A DNA stretch of 64,000 nucleotides. It comes from Paralichthys olivaceus (Eukaryota > Chordata > Actinopteri > Pleuronectiformes > Paralichthyidae). Of this stretch, positions 37,892 through 49,429 are shown piece by piece. Position 1 is the stretch's first letter, and each line of letters opens with the position of its first letter. A program made the position numbers and the translations under genes. The notes under the pieces were generated by a model. It searched no databases. It saw only the letters and a list, made by a program, of their open reading frames with translations, and was not told the origin of the DNA. The stretch spans positions 18,248,001 to 18,312,000 of the forward strand of contig NC_091100.1 of NCBI RefSeq assembly GCF_024713975.1, in the 5' to 3' direction.

Positions 37892-39430
37892 TTCCTTCTT
37901 AGGTGATTTTACTAAACAAAAAATGCATTATATCCTCTAACATGCCTAGAAATGACTGCCGGTAACATTTCAACTGTCCAGCATAATTTCATATCACTTA
38001 AACTTCCCATATAAAAGCTGCAGTATGGTTTGGGTTTGAAATGAGACCACAGAAAAACAATATATTACTTTATTTGGAATAAAACGTGTTTCAGAGTAAC
38101 TTTTTTTTGTACAGTGCTTTTTCTCTGTGTCATTGGCTCCAGCCTGGCTTTTGAATACTTTGCCTAGAAATGAATGCCTGTTGCAACCTCTCATCACCAG
38201 TTGCAAATGTCTGTTCTACCGACAATTACTTCTCCTGATTTATTTTTATAATAATCCTCAAGAAGTAAACTATCCTGTAAATCACAATGACAGACAGAAA
38301 AAACTTATTGAAGGTACACTTATTTGTTTTTTCTGCTTTCCTCTTCAGTTGTTCGTCTTGTGGGTCACAAGGGTCCTCACAAGTCCAAACCACTCTGTCT
38401 TCCTCATCACCTCTTTTATTAACTACACGCTTTTTAGCTCAAAGTAGCCAGTGTGTTATTTATTATACATTACTTAACCTTCTGTATGTTTTTCACTCGT
38501 GAATGTATTAGCGTTTTTACTTTTACACTTCAACAACCTCAGTTTGCTTTAGTGTCTGTATTTTTCAACACGCCTTATGTTGCAGTTTTGAATGAAACTT
38601 TATACTTTTGTTGCATTGTGATCAGAAAATGTTTCACATTTTGCTGTAGTGTCTTTCTTCTTTTTCTTTAATGCTTCCTTTTTTTTTAATACCAAAGAGC
38701 GAATAAAACCTTTTATATTGAACGTCTTAATAAATGTTTTTCTTGTTCTACAGAACGTCTATAGAAAAGTGAGTGCACTGGAGTAAAGGTACCTCAAAGC
38801 TCAGTGAAAAGTACTTGGTCACACTGACTGTAAAAAAAAAGTTTCATTTCAAGATTCATTTCTAGCCAAAGCTCAAGTGGCTGAACATCAAAATACACTG
38901 CACCGCCTCTCTTCCTGGCACACAAACGAACGTCCAACAGCTCAGTTGAGACATTTCTTTTAATTAGTGCCTGCTGGTGTTTGCCTTCCCTGCCGGTACA
39001 TAATAGTCAGTTTGCTGCTTATTCGCTGTGTTTACTCAGACGATCCCGTAATGGCTGCTGACCTGTGGAGCATGACTCTGCAGTACCGACTGCATCACTT
39101 CCATCATATTTGTGTCCAACAAAGATTTTGTCACTGAATCAGAAAATACATTAAAAATGTTACTCAGTACTTCAAATTATTTTTTAAAAAGTAAACTGCT
39201 GGTAATGTTTTCCTGATTCACCATCTTAGTTTAGCACATTAGCCATTTTCTAATTTGCACTAAAAGATATTCAGTACGCTACAGTTGAGGATCGTATACT
39301 GTTGAGCACTTGCATGTATTTGACAAATTGAAAATTTGCTCTAATGATTGTATCGGATGAAAACAATTTACAACTCAGTGAGAACATGAACGTCTTCACC
39401 AAAATCAATCACAAACATGTTGGTCTTGAT

Positions 39431-39817
39431 CATAGACTGTATACAGATGTGTCTGCACTGAAATGAAGATAAAATTTCTCAGATACATATGCTGCGATCT
39501 CTTTTGGAGCCAGAGTCTGTGCAGTAGCGATCAGGGGATGGAGCTGTGGTATCGAGGTACTACTGAGACACACACTCGACATATAGAGAGTCCCAGCTGT
39601 CAATCATGATGTTTCAGTGTGATAAGAACGACCTTAAATAATAGACATTTATTTGACATGTACTTTCACTTTTGAATTTGGTCCATGTCCCATCCACTAA
39701 CATGGAGGAGGCCAGGTTTATGAGCTGTACTGCAGCCAACCACCAGGGGGCGATCCAGGTGATTTGGCCTCACTTTTGCAAAGCCATTATGTCGTCCATC
39801 TTGATTTGCTGTCTATG
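39431..39817. mobile_element. Short terminal-inverted-repeat element, most complete copy (copy 3)
   Basis: The left end CATAGACTGTATACAGATGT and right end TGTCGTCCATCTTGATTTGC-TGTCTATG are inverted complements with small losses. The interior shares GGAGCCAGAGTCTGTGC, CAGCTGTCAATCATGATGTT and CAGCCAACCACCAGGGGGCG with copies 1 and 2. It is non-coding. Confidence 0.7.
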
Positions 39818-40500
39818 GTTTTTACAAACAGATTGAATTGCCTCCCATAAACATGAGCATGTCGGGTGTGTGTTTGCTCAAATTCTGTAATGCACAGTAT
39901 GTGTAGTGTGTCATGGTTGGCTGTTTGTATGTGTGTGTGTGTGTGTATGTGTGTGTGTGTGTGTCCGTGTAGTCTGTGCGACTCAGACTAATCCCTTCAG
40001 ATCTCTCTTTCCTCCCCACCTCTATATTTACCTCACCCCTCTCTGAGATTAACCCCGGCGTTTTCTGCAAGTGCCTCGGCAGATCAATTGCCACTTCTCT
40101 ACAGTTGGACCTTCTGAGTTTTACTGCAACCAGCTCCACTTAAACTATCGACTGTCTCAGTTCATTTCCTTGACGCTCTGCATCCTGGCTGTCAAACCAC
40201 CTTGATAACAGGATGCAAAGGAATCATTATCACACTCTGAGGGCTAGAAGAGTGACATCAGTAATTAGCGAGACTCCAACTAGCTGCATTAGTGCAGGAT
40301 AAGTTAGGAGGGCTCACTTGAAGCTCACACAAAACACATCTCCTTCCTATCTTCCTATGTTTGTGTTCTTCCATTTGACCTACATGTCTGTCCTCGCTTC
40401 ACAATCCAATTTGTCCTCTTCATCCATCCTTTGCATCCCCTCCCTTCTCCTCATTAAGTAATAAGATTGTTGCTGTTGAGCTGGAGTTTTAAGGCCTACA

Positions 40501-40501
<1 letters not shown>

Positions 40502-40558
<57 letters not shown>
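40502..40558. repeat. (CA)n microsatellite upstream of nxnl1 copy 1
   Basis: About 28 CA units in the presumed 5' flank of the gene. Confidence 0.95.
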
Positions 40559-40560
<2 letters not shown>

Positions 40561-41559
40561 AGCAGCAACCTCTGCCCCTGAGTTACAGCCCTGCCACACC
40601 TCCAGCGATCTATAATCTCTCTCAGTGGACGACAGTGAGCAGTGTGAAGATAACTCGGTGCTGAAGAGGCAGTGAGAGGTGTCACTTAAATAACAACGTA
40701 TTTAAAGGAAGACGGCAGACGCAGAGAAAGAATGCAATGGCATGAAAGAGAGAAGAAACTCTGGACATATTTCTTTACCTGTGGGAGTTGAGGAGTTTCA
40801 AGGTGAGGTAAATTATTTTTGGTGTATTCAGCTGCCACTGCACCTACACAGACTGATGGGCTGTTAAATTAGCCACTAACAAAACAAGGCAGCATTGGTC
40901 GTATATATCTGGTGCAATCGATCAGCTTCAAAAAGTGAAGCGGATGATTGTGAAATAACGTCTCCAAATGTAGGATTTAATCACTGACCTTTCCAAGTCT
41001 TACAGTAAATCCTCCTCTCTTTTTTTTCTCCAGTTAAAGTCCAAGCGCTGCTCAATTTCAAACATATTTCTCCTACATCAGCCTTGGAAGTTTCAGTCCA
41101 GAGCTGCAGTCTCAAATAGATCTGGCACAGCTCAGAGCCAGAGAGCCAAAACTAATTTGCGAGGTTATCGCTGTCAATTCTCGGCCTGCAGCGACTGCAG
41201 CGACAGTGAAATACAGGCTGGCCGAGACAGATAAAGCACATTTCTCAGCTGTTGAGGCCTGAACTTTATTTCTAAAGCTGAAATTTATTTTAGATGCAGT
41301 TTTTTTGTTCTGAACCATAAATCTCCTCTCAGAAAACCCAGTCTCATAAAAGCCTTATTCATCCCGGTTAGCTGGTTGTGGCTGGGCTGCAGTGTTGTTG
41401 TTAGATTATGATTATTTTTGTCTAGAAAAAAACCTGAACTAGATGTCCTTCAGTCGGCCGCAACATCAATAAGTCAGTGAGCAGCATCAGTGAATTGAAT
41501 ATAAGGCCAAAATGTTTTTACTGAAAAATAGAGAAGGTTACATTTGTGGACCTATTTCT

Positions 41560-41800
41560 TAATGATAATAATAATAATGTACAAATGTATAATTTCATTT
41601 GTATAGTGCTTTTAACAATTCTCAATGGCACTTTACATAGGATTAAAAAGAGCAGATAAAAGCAGATCAAAGAAAAAAAACTATAAACACAACATTCACA
41701 TAATAATCACAATTGAAATATAAGATGAATGTTATTTTTAAATAGTGTTTAGAAGGTGGGCAGTTTGGACGGAAGGACCCAACTATGAGGAGCAGGGTAT
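41560..41800. repeat. Retroelement-tail-like repeat
   Basis: AATAATAATAATGTACAAAT is followed by ATTTGTATAGTGCTTTTAAC and GCACTTTACATAGGATTAAA. This head is shared in style with 2548-3110 and 9045-9405. It lies in the 5' region or first intron of nxnl1 copy 1. Confidence 0.4.
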
Positions 41801-42182
41801 TTGTCTTTAAATGTCTTTCTCGCAGCTAAACAATCATATAGAAGACTGTATTTCATCAGGATAACAGGAAGTCCTGATTATATGTATTGTATATGTATGT
41901 CTTAAGGTGTAGGTTTGCTTGTGCTGCTCGATCGCTGTCAGACACATCTGACACAGTCCTGATGCAGCAGATTAGCTGCATGTTTTTTAGGAGGGTTTTC
42001 CAAACTTTAAAGAGTAACATAGAGCACCAGATTAAAAAGCTGTATTTTTGTGTATTTCACAGGCGATGAACAGCACTGATAAACATTATGCTTCTGTACT
42101 GTAGCACATGTGTATTTACAGATTTTAACACTTCTTCTGTCCACATAGGGCTTTCACCCTTCCCTGCTGCTTTCCTGTCATC

Positions 42183-43503
42183 ATGGTGGACTTGTTCCTG
42201 AACCGAGTTCTAGTCGAGAACAACTGGGATCAGGATGAACTCAACACTGAGCGCGAAATCATCGGGATCCTGGAAAACCGCATCGTGCTGCTGTTCTTTG
42301 CCTCCTCCGAGTGCAAAAAGTGCCAGGAGTTTGTTCCTGTTCTGAATGAGTTCTTTACAAGGCTGAAGGATCCGGCCTACATCGAATACCCCAAACTGCT
42401 TGCACTCATCTTTGTCAGGTTTCTGTCTTTCCTTCATTTTTTCTTAGCTCTTAATGCAGGGATTTAATTTCACTGTTTTGTCATTTATAATATTTCAATT
42501 TCCCATGTCCTCTCTCTCTGCAGCATGGACCAATCAGAGGAGCAGCAGGAGAGAGTCCTCAAAGAGATGCACAAGAGGGTTCTGTTTCTGGTGTTTGAGG
42601 ACCCGTACAGGAAGTAGGTGGATGCTAATGTGTGAATGTGTGAGAAGCTGCATAAGGCTTCGGGGCAAACTCAGTTCAATATGACAATGGAATTCAATAA
42701 AGCACGTACCCCTGCCAAGACCCAACTTGCCTGAATTTCAATCAAGCAGCACCAAATTGTACAAAATCATCAGTATCAGTTTCCTAAACATGCCTGATTG
42801 TTTTCCATCAAGATCAGTGAGTTATGTCCTGGGAAATTGGTGAACATGTCAAAAAAGAAAGCCCCATTTTGCGTGTTAAAACAATTGATTAAGCTAATCC
42901 TGGACCAGCCTCTTTGTCCACATCTACTCCTAAAATGTAATGGTTTCTTTCCTGGTCCACGTCCCATTCTTCCACTAAGAAAATAAGTTCAGTAATTTTT
43001 AAGAAATCAAACAAGATTAAAAACATTTACTTCCTTGGTGGAGGTAAAAAAGTCTGTTCCATGGAACAATGATATTTCAGAATTATTTGCATTTGAAATA
43101 CATGCACTTTCTTTGTCTGTGCTTCAGGGAGCTGCAGGCCATGTTCAAGGTAAAGGACGTTCCAACAGCCGTGGTCCTTCGTCCAGACGGCTCCGTCCTC
43201 TGCCCGAACGCCGTGCAGGACATCTGTCGGTTCGGCTCCGACTGCTTCAGTAACTGGCAGGAGTCGGCGGAGCTCATCGAGAGAAGCTTCATGCTCAACG
43301 AGGAGTTTGACAACCTTAATCTGCGCAGTGCCACTGAACCTGTGAGGAGACTTAAGTACAAGACAGAGGACGACAAGAGAAAAAAAAAATGGTGGAAGTT
43401 GTGGGGCAAGGCCAAAGATGGATATACAGAGGAAGAAGAGAAGGATGAAGAGTGGGATGAAGAGAGAAAGGAGGGAAATAAAGGACCATGGAGGAGAAGA
43501 TGA
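42183..43503 (+). CDS. nxnl1: Nucleoredoxin-like 1 (rod-derived cone viability factor), tandem copy 1
   Basis: Exons 42183-42418, 42524-42613 and 43128-43503 join in frame to 233 aa; human NXNL1 has 212. The start MVDLFLNRVLVENNWDQDEL aligns position by position with the human N-terminus. The thioredoxin-fold redox pair is CKKC (C44, C47), at the same residue numbers as human. VPTAVVLRPDG and CFSNWQESAELIERSF follow, then a lysine-rich and glutamate-rich tail (WWKLWGKAKD, EEEEKDEEW). Family role: the short secreted form supports cone survival, and the long form is a thioredoxin-like protein of photoreceptors. Reading through the donor of exon 2 gives K then TAG, a 109-aa product. An acceptor-like CCACATAG/GG at 42148 suggests an upstream noncoding exon. 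Its neighbour 3 kb downstream is a paralogue with identical exon 1 and exon 2 lengths. Confidence 0.93.
42695..43048 (-). repeat. 'CCTCCACCAAGG' dispersed repeat in intron 2 of nxnl1 copy 1
   Basis: On the - strand it starts TTACCTCCACCAAGGAAG and ends near TCTTGGCAGGGGTACGTGCT. In between it keeps the family word order (ATCAAGATCAGTGAGTTATG, CCTCTTTGTCCACATCTACT on +). It fills most of the intron. Confidence 0.55.
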
Positions 43504-44169
43504 AGAGAGAGGGTGTAAAAAAAAAAATAGAAAAAGGCAAAACCTTTTGTGTTGATCCTCTCTAGTAAGGATGTCTTACTGCACTTCAGGTCCAGTGTCC
43601 TGTGTAATTTCATTTCATTCACTGAAAATGCAGCTTATTCAAGAAATATTTTCCTGCCTGTTGTAGCACGTACTGAAGAATCTTAAAAGGGCACACTGAG
43701 CTTCTTGTCATGTAATGGCATGTAGAAGCATAACATAGTGTACAGTGTGGTTCTATAGATCACAAGGGAAAAGATCCAGATGCTCACTCTTAAGAAATCT
43801 GCCATGTTGCTGTTTCTACTGCTACATATTGTATTTCTTATATTATGATTATTCTGTTATTGAGGTGTTAAAATACGATCCTGTTTAGTTTTATCAATTT
43901 GCCTATAATGTCTGCAGTTAACTGAGAATGAAAGGTTTTCAGCCATGTCAGCTGAAAAGTTTTCAAACACAGAAACACACATGTTCAGAACTTGTCTCTG
44001 CGGAATTTGTTGCATTCACTTGAGAAAAAATATGCTGCTGTTTTTCTTAATGTATTAGATAGCTCAAAATCCTTTTACTTTCCATCTGATCATTCTCAGA
44101 GTCTTGAGGTTTCTGCGCAAGCTAATAACAATAACATCTATTTCGCTTTAGCTGTTTTTTACACGCACT

Positions 44170-44660
44170 GAACTCTGGAGATTCTCTGCACTTTCTCTTG
44201 TGGAGGATTTGAGAGCCTCCGGATCATCTGCAGACTTTCTAGCCCCTTAGTAGAGAATCCGCAGAGATTTGGGACAATACGATGTGAGAACACAGTGGAG
44301 GATCCCCTGCTGGATTCACAATGAGTGAGTGGGGGGTTGTTGATGCTTCTAACAGGCAACAGACGCAAAAACGAAAACACAAACAAAAAGAAAACAAATA
44401 TCTCCTTGTGAAAAAGTGGTGTCACACATAAAGAATTCACCATCAAAGATGTCCAGAGAGTTTGTGGTGCAAAGAACCGACACCAGTGTCTTGCCTCTTG
44501 CCTCTGCAGCGGAGTTAATACATCACTTCCTGCCTCTGCCTGCTGCACACGGCTGCTCCACCCCTCGCCTGAATCCTGTGGAGGATTTGCAACTGTTGTG
44601 AACGTGTCTGTGCAGAGAACCTCCTGCTGTGTTGTTCATGTGTTAGAGGATCCTGCGAGT
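44170..44660 (-). repeat. Dispersed repeat family C, copy 3 (inverted)
   Basis: The reverse strand reads GAGATATTTGTTTTCTTTTT, TTTCGTTTTTGCGTCTGTTG and GAAGCATCAACA, as in copies 1 and 2. The + strand has TGGAGGATTTGAGAGCCTCC and GAGGATCCCCTGCTGG. It lies between the two nxnl1 copies. Confidence 0.45.
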
Positions 44661-44699
44661 AAAGTCCGGACTTTATCCATAAATACAAGGATCTGCCAA

Positions 44700-44960
44700 T
44701 GTCTTAATCCCAAACCAAAACCAGGATGGCACTCAGTATTGTGCTTACCTCCATGATGGCACCAAATTTCACAAACTCATTTATGTCAATTCCCAAAGAT
44801 CCAAGATCCATAAATTCTTTTCTGGGGAAATGGTGAAAATATTGAAAGAAAGTAAACATTCTTGATCTGCCCCTTTTCCAGATCCAGACCAACATTTATC
44901 AAAAAACAAACAAACAAACAAATGGACAGGGGTGAAAATCATAGACTGTATGTAAGGTAA
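44700..44960. repeat. Repeat fragments between the nxnl1 copies
   Basis: Up to about 44905 the words CCAAATTTCACAAACTCATT and GATCTGCCCCTTTTCCAGAT resemble 58905-59085. ATAGACTGTATGTAAGG at 44941 is a solo left terminus of the inverted-repeat family. Confidence 0.4.
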
Positions 44961-46099
44961 TAAAACAGGTAATAAAACTGGATCAAACTACACAGGTGGG
45001 ACATGCTTGTTCCGATGAGACTAAATGAGAACTTCTCTTTTTGAGGTATAGGCTATCTCATTAATTACGAAAAAGAAGAGCTGATTCTTTTTTTTTTTTT
45101 TTCATGAAAACCCTATTCTGAGATAACAATGTCATTAATTGAGCAGATTTTAAATTATATTTTCTTTTTGAGTGCAACATGCCCGGAACATACAAGCACT
45201 GATATATGTGTTTAAACTGCTTTTCAGGAGACAGGAATCAAATACCAACTCAACTGTGCAGCTCTCCAGATTTATTTTAGCTTTTATTTTATTCTGTTGT
45301 TCTCCTTTTCAGACCCAGTAACTCACCTCATATAACTCCATCTCTAGATATGTCGGGCAACTGTTTTGAAAACTACAACCTAAGTACAGACGACGATACG
45401 CAGCTCTTTGCTCCTGCAGCTCTGCTGGATGTATAAATTGAGAACTGTTTGCCAACACTTGGTCATAATATGTAACGACTTTGTGTTTCTCTGCTTTTTT
45501 CTGTTTTAGCATTTTTAAGCCCACAAGTGGAAAAAAAAAACATGAGTTATTGCAGCTTTAAACTAAATATAGGCGCTGGCGCCTGCTGGTGTTTTAACAC
45601 TCACATTAATATTTTATTAAACACTGGGTTATCTATTTTTTAGAATTATTTTTGCAACTCTTTGTTATATCGTGGTTTGTCTCCTGAGATTTTTATTTTG
45701 GTACTAAATAGTTAAACAAGTACAAGTTGTATTGTTCTTTAAAAAGAGAAATAAATGATCTTTACTGCTAACACACACTGTGTCTGTCTCTCACTGCTGT
45801 GGCTTTACGGCCAAACCAGGCTGAGTCAAACTATATGACCAGATATTCCCTGTAGTTCTGCCCCTCCATTACCTACTGAACAATAAAGGTCTCACTGTGG
45901 CTCACTTCATTAGCTCTTTCTCTTTTTTTTCTAACATGTCTCTTATTCTGTTATCTCTGTGGAATTCATTCACACGTATATGCTTGCTTAGTCACTGCCC
46001 TCTCTCACACACACACCCACACACACACAGACTGTGATCACTTCATACCACTTGTCCCTCTGTCACCTTGTCTTTCAAATCCCTCTCTCCCAGACAAAG

Positions 46100-46325
46100 G
46101 AGAGGGAGGTGGAGTGCGTGAGCGACACACAGGACAGAGGAGGGAGTGAAGAGCCACTGGCATCAAGGTGAAGGAGAGAGAGTCGATGAGTGAGTATGAT
46201 TCACACTGACAGGCAGTGAACTGACTCAAGTGCGGCCCAAGAAGAAATGAGAAGAACAAAAACTTTAAATTAATGCTGGTCTCGTTTTTGGATTTGCTGC
46301 CTGGAGGAGATAATATTTGTTCGAG
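46100..46325 (+). other. Possible 5' noncoding exon of nxnl1 copy 2
   Basis: TTTGTTCGAG/GTAAGC is a good donor at 46325/46326. An acceptor AAGCCTCAG at 46570 opens the sequence that carries the start codon at 46596. The exon's 5' limit is unknown. Confidence 0.4.
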
Positions 46326-46595
46326 GTAAGCAACTGTGAGGATTATCCGATTGAACAGTGGGAAAGATTATGTGTGATTAATGGATAGGTGTGTGAATAT
46401 GACTGAGTGGAAACATACTGTTCAGTACTATACATACTGTCTTTATGCACTGACATGTTCGCATGTAAAACCCTCAGAACTGTAACTGTGCATTTTCCTT
46501 GATTTCCCATTGACCCAATGAACTTGTCTGAAGATGTTTGAATCTCCCCCTAAAGCCTCCTAAGCCTCAGTCCTTATCCCTGTTGACCCTTCATC

Positions 46596-48462
46596 ATGGT
46601 GGACCTGTTCATCGATCGGGTCCTGGTGAAGAACAACAAAGAACATGATGAGCTGGACACGGATCGTGAGATCGTCATGCAGCTGCAGAACCGTATCCTG
46701 ATGCTCTTCTTCGCCTCGGCTGCGTGTGACGGCTGCCAGCAGTTTGCTGTCACGCTCAGCGACTTCTTCAAACGGTTGACGGACGAATTCTATGTGGATC
46801 GCTCTGCTCAGCTGGTTCTCTTATACATCAGGTACAACACACACACACACACACAAACACACAAACACAAACACACACTAAAGTTAATTAAAGTTTTGTA
46901 AGTTATTTTTGAAACAGTTTTGTTTCGGTGAAATGCTCTTCATATCCTGATATAAAAAACAAAGTCTTCTGTGACCCTCGCAGGACTGTAATTGTCATGA
47001 CACTGGCAGGCAGGCAAGTTGTAAGAGAAGATCTGTTTATTCAGTCCAAGAAACAGGCAGAGTCAAAACCAGGAGATCAAAATCAGGCAAACAAATCTAT
47101 CAAGGGTCAGGCAGGTATCTGAAGTCCAAGAAGGCAAAACAGGGTCAGAACAAGAGGGCAAAAGTGAAAATACTGGAGAACTTGGCAAAACACAACACAA
47201 GACAATCTGGAAGGGATCAAGTGAAAATGACTGGATTATATACTGAGGAACTAATGAGTAAATGGACTGCAGGTGAGGAGGTGGGCGGGGAAAACCAGGA
47301 GAGGGAAATGAGATGATTGCAGGGCAGGGAAGAAAGGCAGGCTCTGAAATGACAGGAGAGTTAGTGATGAGTCATGGAACCAAAATAAACATAAAGACAA
47401 ACTAAGAGTTAGTGTAACTACGTTAGAGTAATAAACACGACTGATCATTTCAGTCGGAACAAATGAAATGATCGGCTGGCATACCTGTCTGTCACTAACA
47501 GACCTGCCTGTGCTCTCATGAAGCCACCACTGAAAAAGAGACAATAGTCACAAGTTAGCATGTGAGTGTCATAAATGTCAGCCTCTAACGGTTGTCAGGG
47601 GGCGTACCTGTCAGCATCCAATGTCATGCATTTACAAAGTAGGTGTGTTTGTGTAACCTTAATCTTAATCTGTTGTCTCAAATGATGCTGAATATTCTCA
47701 GATGTGATATGTCGTTCCATCATTTCCTTCTCAATCATGCCTTCTCATCTGTTCATATCTTCATCAGAACCAAGTATCCTCATAAGAGCAGAACAGACAT
47801 GAAGACATTGACCTTTAAAGAGATATTTTTAAATTGAATTTTAAAAACCCATCCATATTTCCCAGCAAGTGATTTCTCTTTCATTCATCAGTTTGGACGA
47901 GTCAGAGGAAGAGCAAGAGAGCTTCCTCAAAGAGCTGCCCAAGAAGTGCCTGTTCCTGGCCTATGAGGACCCCTACAGGAGGTGTGTGAGACTGGCCAGT
48001 CAGTTGTGTGCACACCCTGCTGATGGATGATTGCAACGTAAATATACCACCCTGCCTTAATCCATTAGCTCTGTGGCGATGTGTATGCCAGCATGTGTGT
48101 GTGTGTGTGTCCCCAGGGAGCTGGAGGCCATATTTAATGTGGAGGAGCTGCCCACAGTGGTGGTGCTGCGGCCTGACTGCTCCATCCTCGCCCCCAACGC
48201 AGTGGAGGAGATCCTGTTCTTTGGCCGGCACTGCTACCGCAACTGGCAGGAGGCGGCGGAACTCATCGACAGGAACTTCATGATCAGTGAGGACTTCGAG
48301 GGGAAATCCATGCGCAGCTTTAGCGACCCTGTGAGAAGACTCAAGTACAAGGTGGAAGATGAGAAGAAGAAAAAGAAGAGGAAGAAGGGCAGAGGTTGGG
48401 GTAAAGGCCGAGAGGGGGAGGTGGATGGAGAAGAGGAAGGAGGAGGAGGAGGGACATGGTGA
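46596..48462 (+). CDS. nxnl1: Nucleoredoxin-like 1 (rod-derived cone viability factor), tandem copy 2
   Basis: Exons 46596-46831, 47892-47981 and 48117-48462 join in frame to 223 aa. Exons 1 and 2 have exactly the lengths of copy 1 (236 and 90 bases) with the same phases. The protein starts MVDLFIDRVLVKNNKEHDEL, keeps the redox pair as CDGC (C44, C47), and has LTDEFYVDRSAQLVLLYI, closer to human NXNL1 than copy 1 is here. ELPTVVVLRPD, NWQEAAELIDRNF and PVRRLKYKVEDEK follow. The tail is lysine-rich and then glutamate/glycine-rich, ending GGGGGTW. Reading through exon 2 into intron 2 would add 15 codons and stop, giving 124 aa. Intron 1 carries a repeat at about 46990-47400. Two full-length, unbroken copies suggest both are functional; which of them makes the short factor is unknown. 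Confidence 0.93.
46842..46878. repeat. Short (CA)n/(AAACAC)n tract after exon 1 of nxnl1 copy 2
   Basis: CACACACACACACAAACACA begins six bases inside intron 1. Confidence 0.8.
46990..47400. repeat. Interspersed repeat in intron 1 of nxnl1 copy 2
   Basis: GGCAGGCAGGCAAGTTGTAA, CAGTCCAAGAAACAGGCAGA, TGCAGGTGAGGAGGTGGGCG and GAAATGACAGGAGAGTTAGT look like a fish interspersed repeat. The resemblance to 1315-1600 is by composition. No coding content was seen. Confidence 0.4.
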
Positions 48463-48627
48463 TGAAGACGAACAGCAAGAAGGAGAGACTGGAAAGGTTG
48501 CCATGATTAGTTAAAGCAATATTTCACAATGAAATATCAGACATTAATTAAAAAGTAGAAAAACTGATGTTAGTTGTGATTGGTCCTGACATCAAACACA
48601 CCTCTGTCTGTGCACATGCTGACTACT

Positions 48628-48664
48628 AATAAAAAGTAATGTACCACACTGATGGAGCAATAAA
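48628..48664 (+). other. Candidate polyadenylation signals of nxnl1 copy 2
   Basis: AATAAA occurs at 48628 and 48659, about 165 and 200 bases after the stop codon. Confidence 0.5.
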
Positions 48665-49429
48665 TGCTGCTACCTCAGCCAGACTCAGGAATGTCTTTGA
48701 ATTCAGCCAAAAACCCAGTCAGGCCAAGGTTATGTCTGAGCCAAGTCTAACCATTACAGCTTGTTTTATTACACCATGGAGTCTATTCTGATCATTCCTC
48801 CATTTTCTATAACACGGCTCTGAAATCTATTTCTTTTTTTTCCACATGATGATTTGTTGCATCCAATCAAAACACGCCATGCACAATCTGAAACCAATGA
48901 ATTAATCAGCACCATTAAGATAATTTTGTTTTATTGAGTGTTTATGAAAGTCATGCTGCACTTTACAGACTACACACAAGAAGCAATCAGAGCTATTCAA
49001 TGGGATGCAAGTGAAATAATTGAAAATCTGGCTTTTATACATAATCAGTGATTTCCTTTAACTAACTCTGACTCATCGTCTTCTGCACCATAGAACGTGT
49101 TCAGCCTTTGCACACTTCTGTGCACACGGAAACTCTACTGATGATGCTTTTACATGTGATCAGTCAGAATCTTCATATGCAACATATCCACTAGCAACTA
49201 CCACGCCCCAGCGATGAGTCTTTCAAAGGTTTCAATGGACACTGATGTGTTGGGTTTACAGGAAAGTGGAAGGGACGTTGAAGGAAGTGGTTGAGTTGAA
49301 GATGCCTCTCGTAGGCTAGTTTGGGAGGATGCACTGGTGACCGGGCGGATGGAGACTCAGTGTAGGGGGGTTCCGTCTCAGGCATCATTTCACACCAGCT
49401 TATCATGTGAATAGGTATGTGGGAAGGAG

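Larger units (their letters stand above)
37528..40560. other. colgalt1 3' flank and intergenic spacer before nxnl1
   Basis: No gene was recognised after 38.75 kb. It contains polyadenylation candidates, the inverted-repeat element at 39431-39817 and CA/GT tracts. Confidence 0.5.
43504..46100. other. Spacer between nxnl1 copies 1 and 2
   Basis: Apart from repeats at 44170-44960 the spacer shows no third nxnl1 copy and no other gene-like frame. A/T-rich stretches include AATAAA near 45750. Confidence 0.5.
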
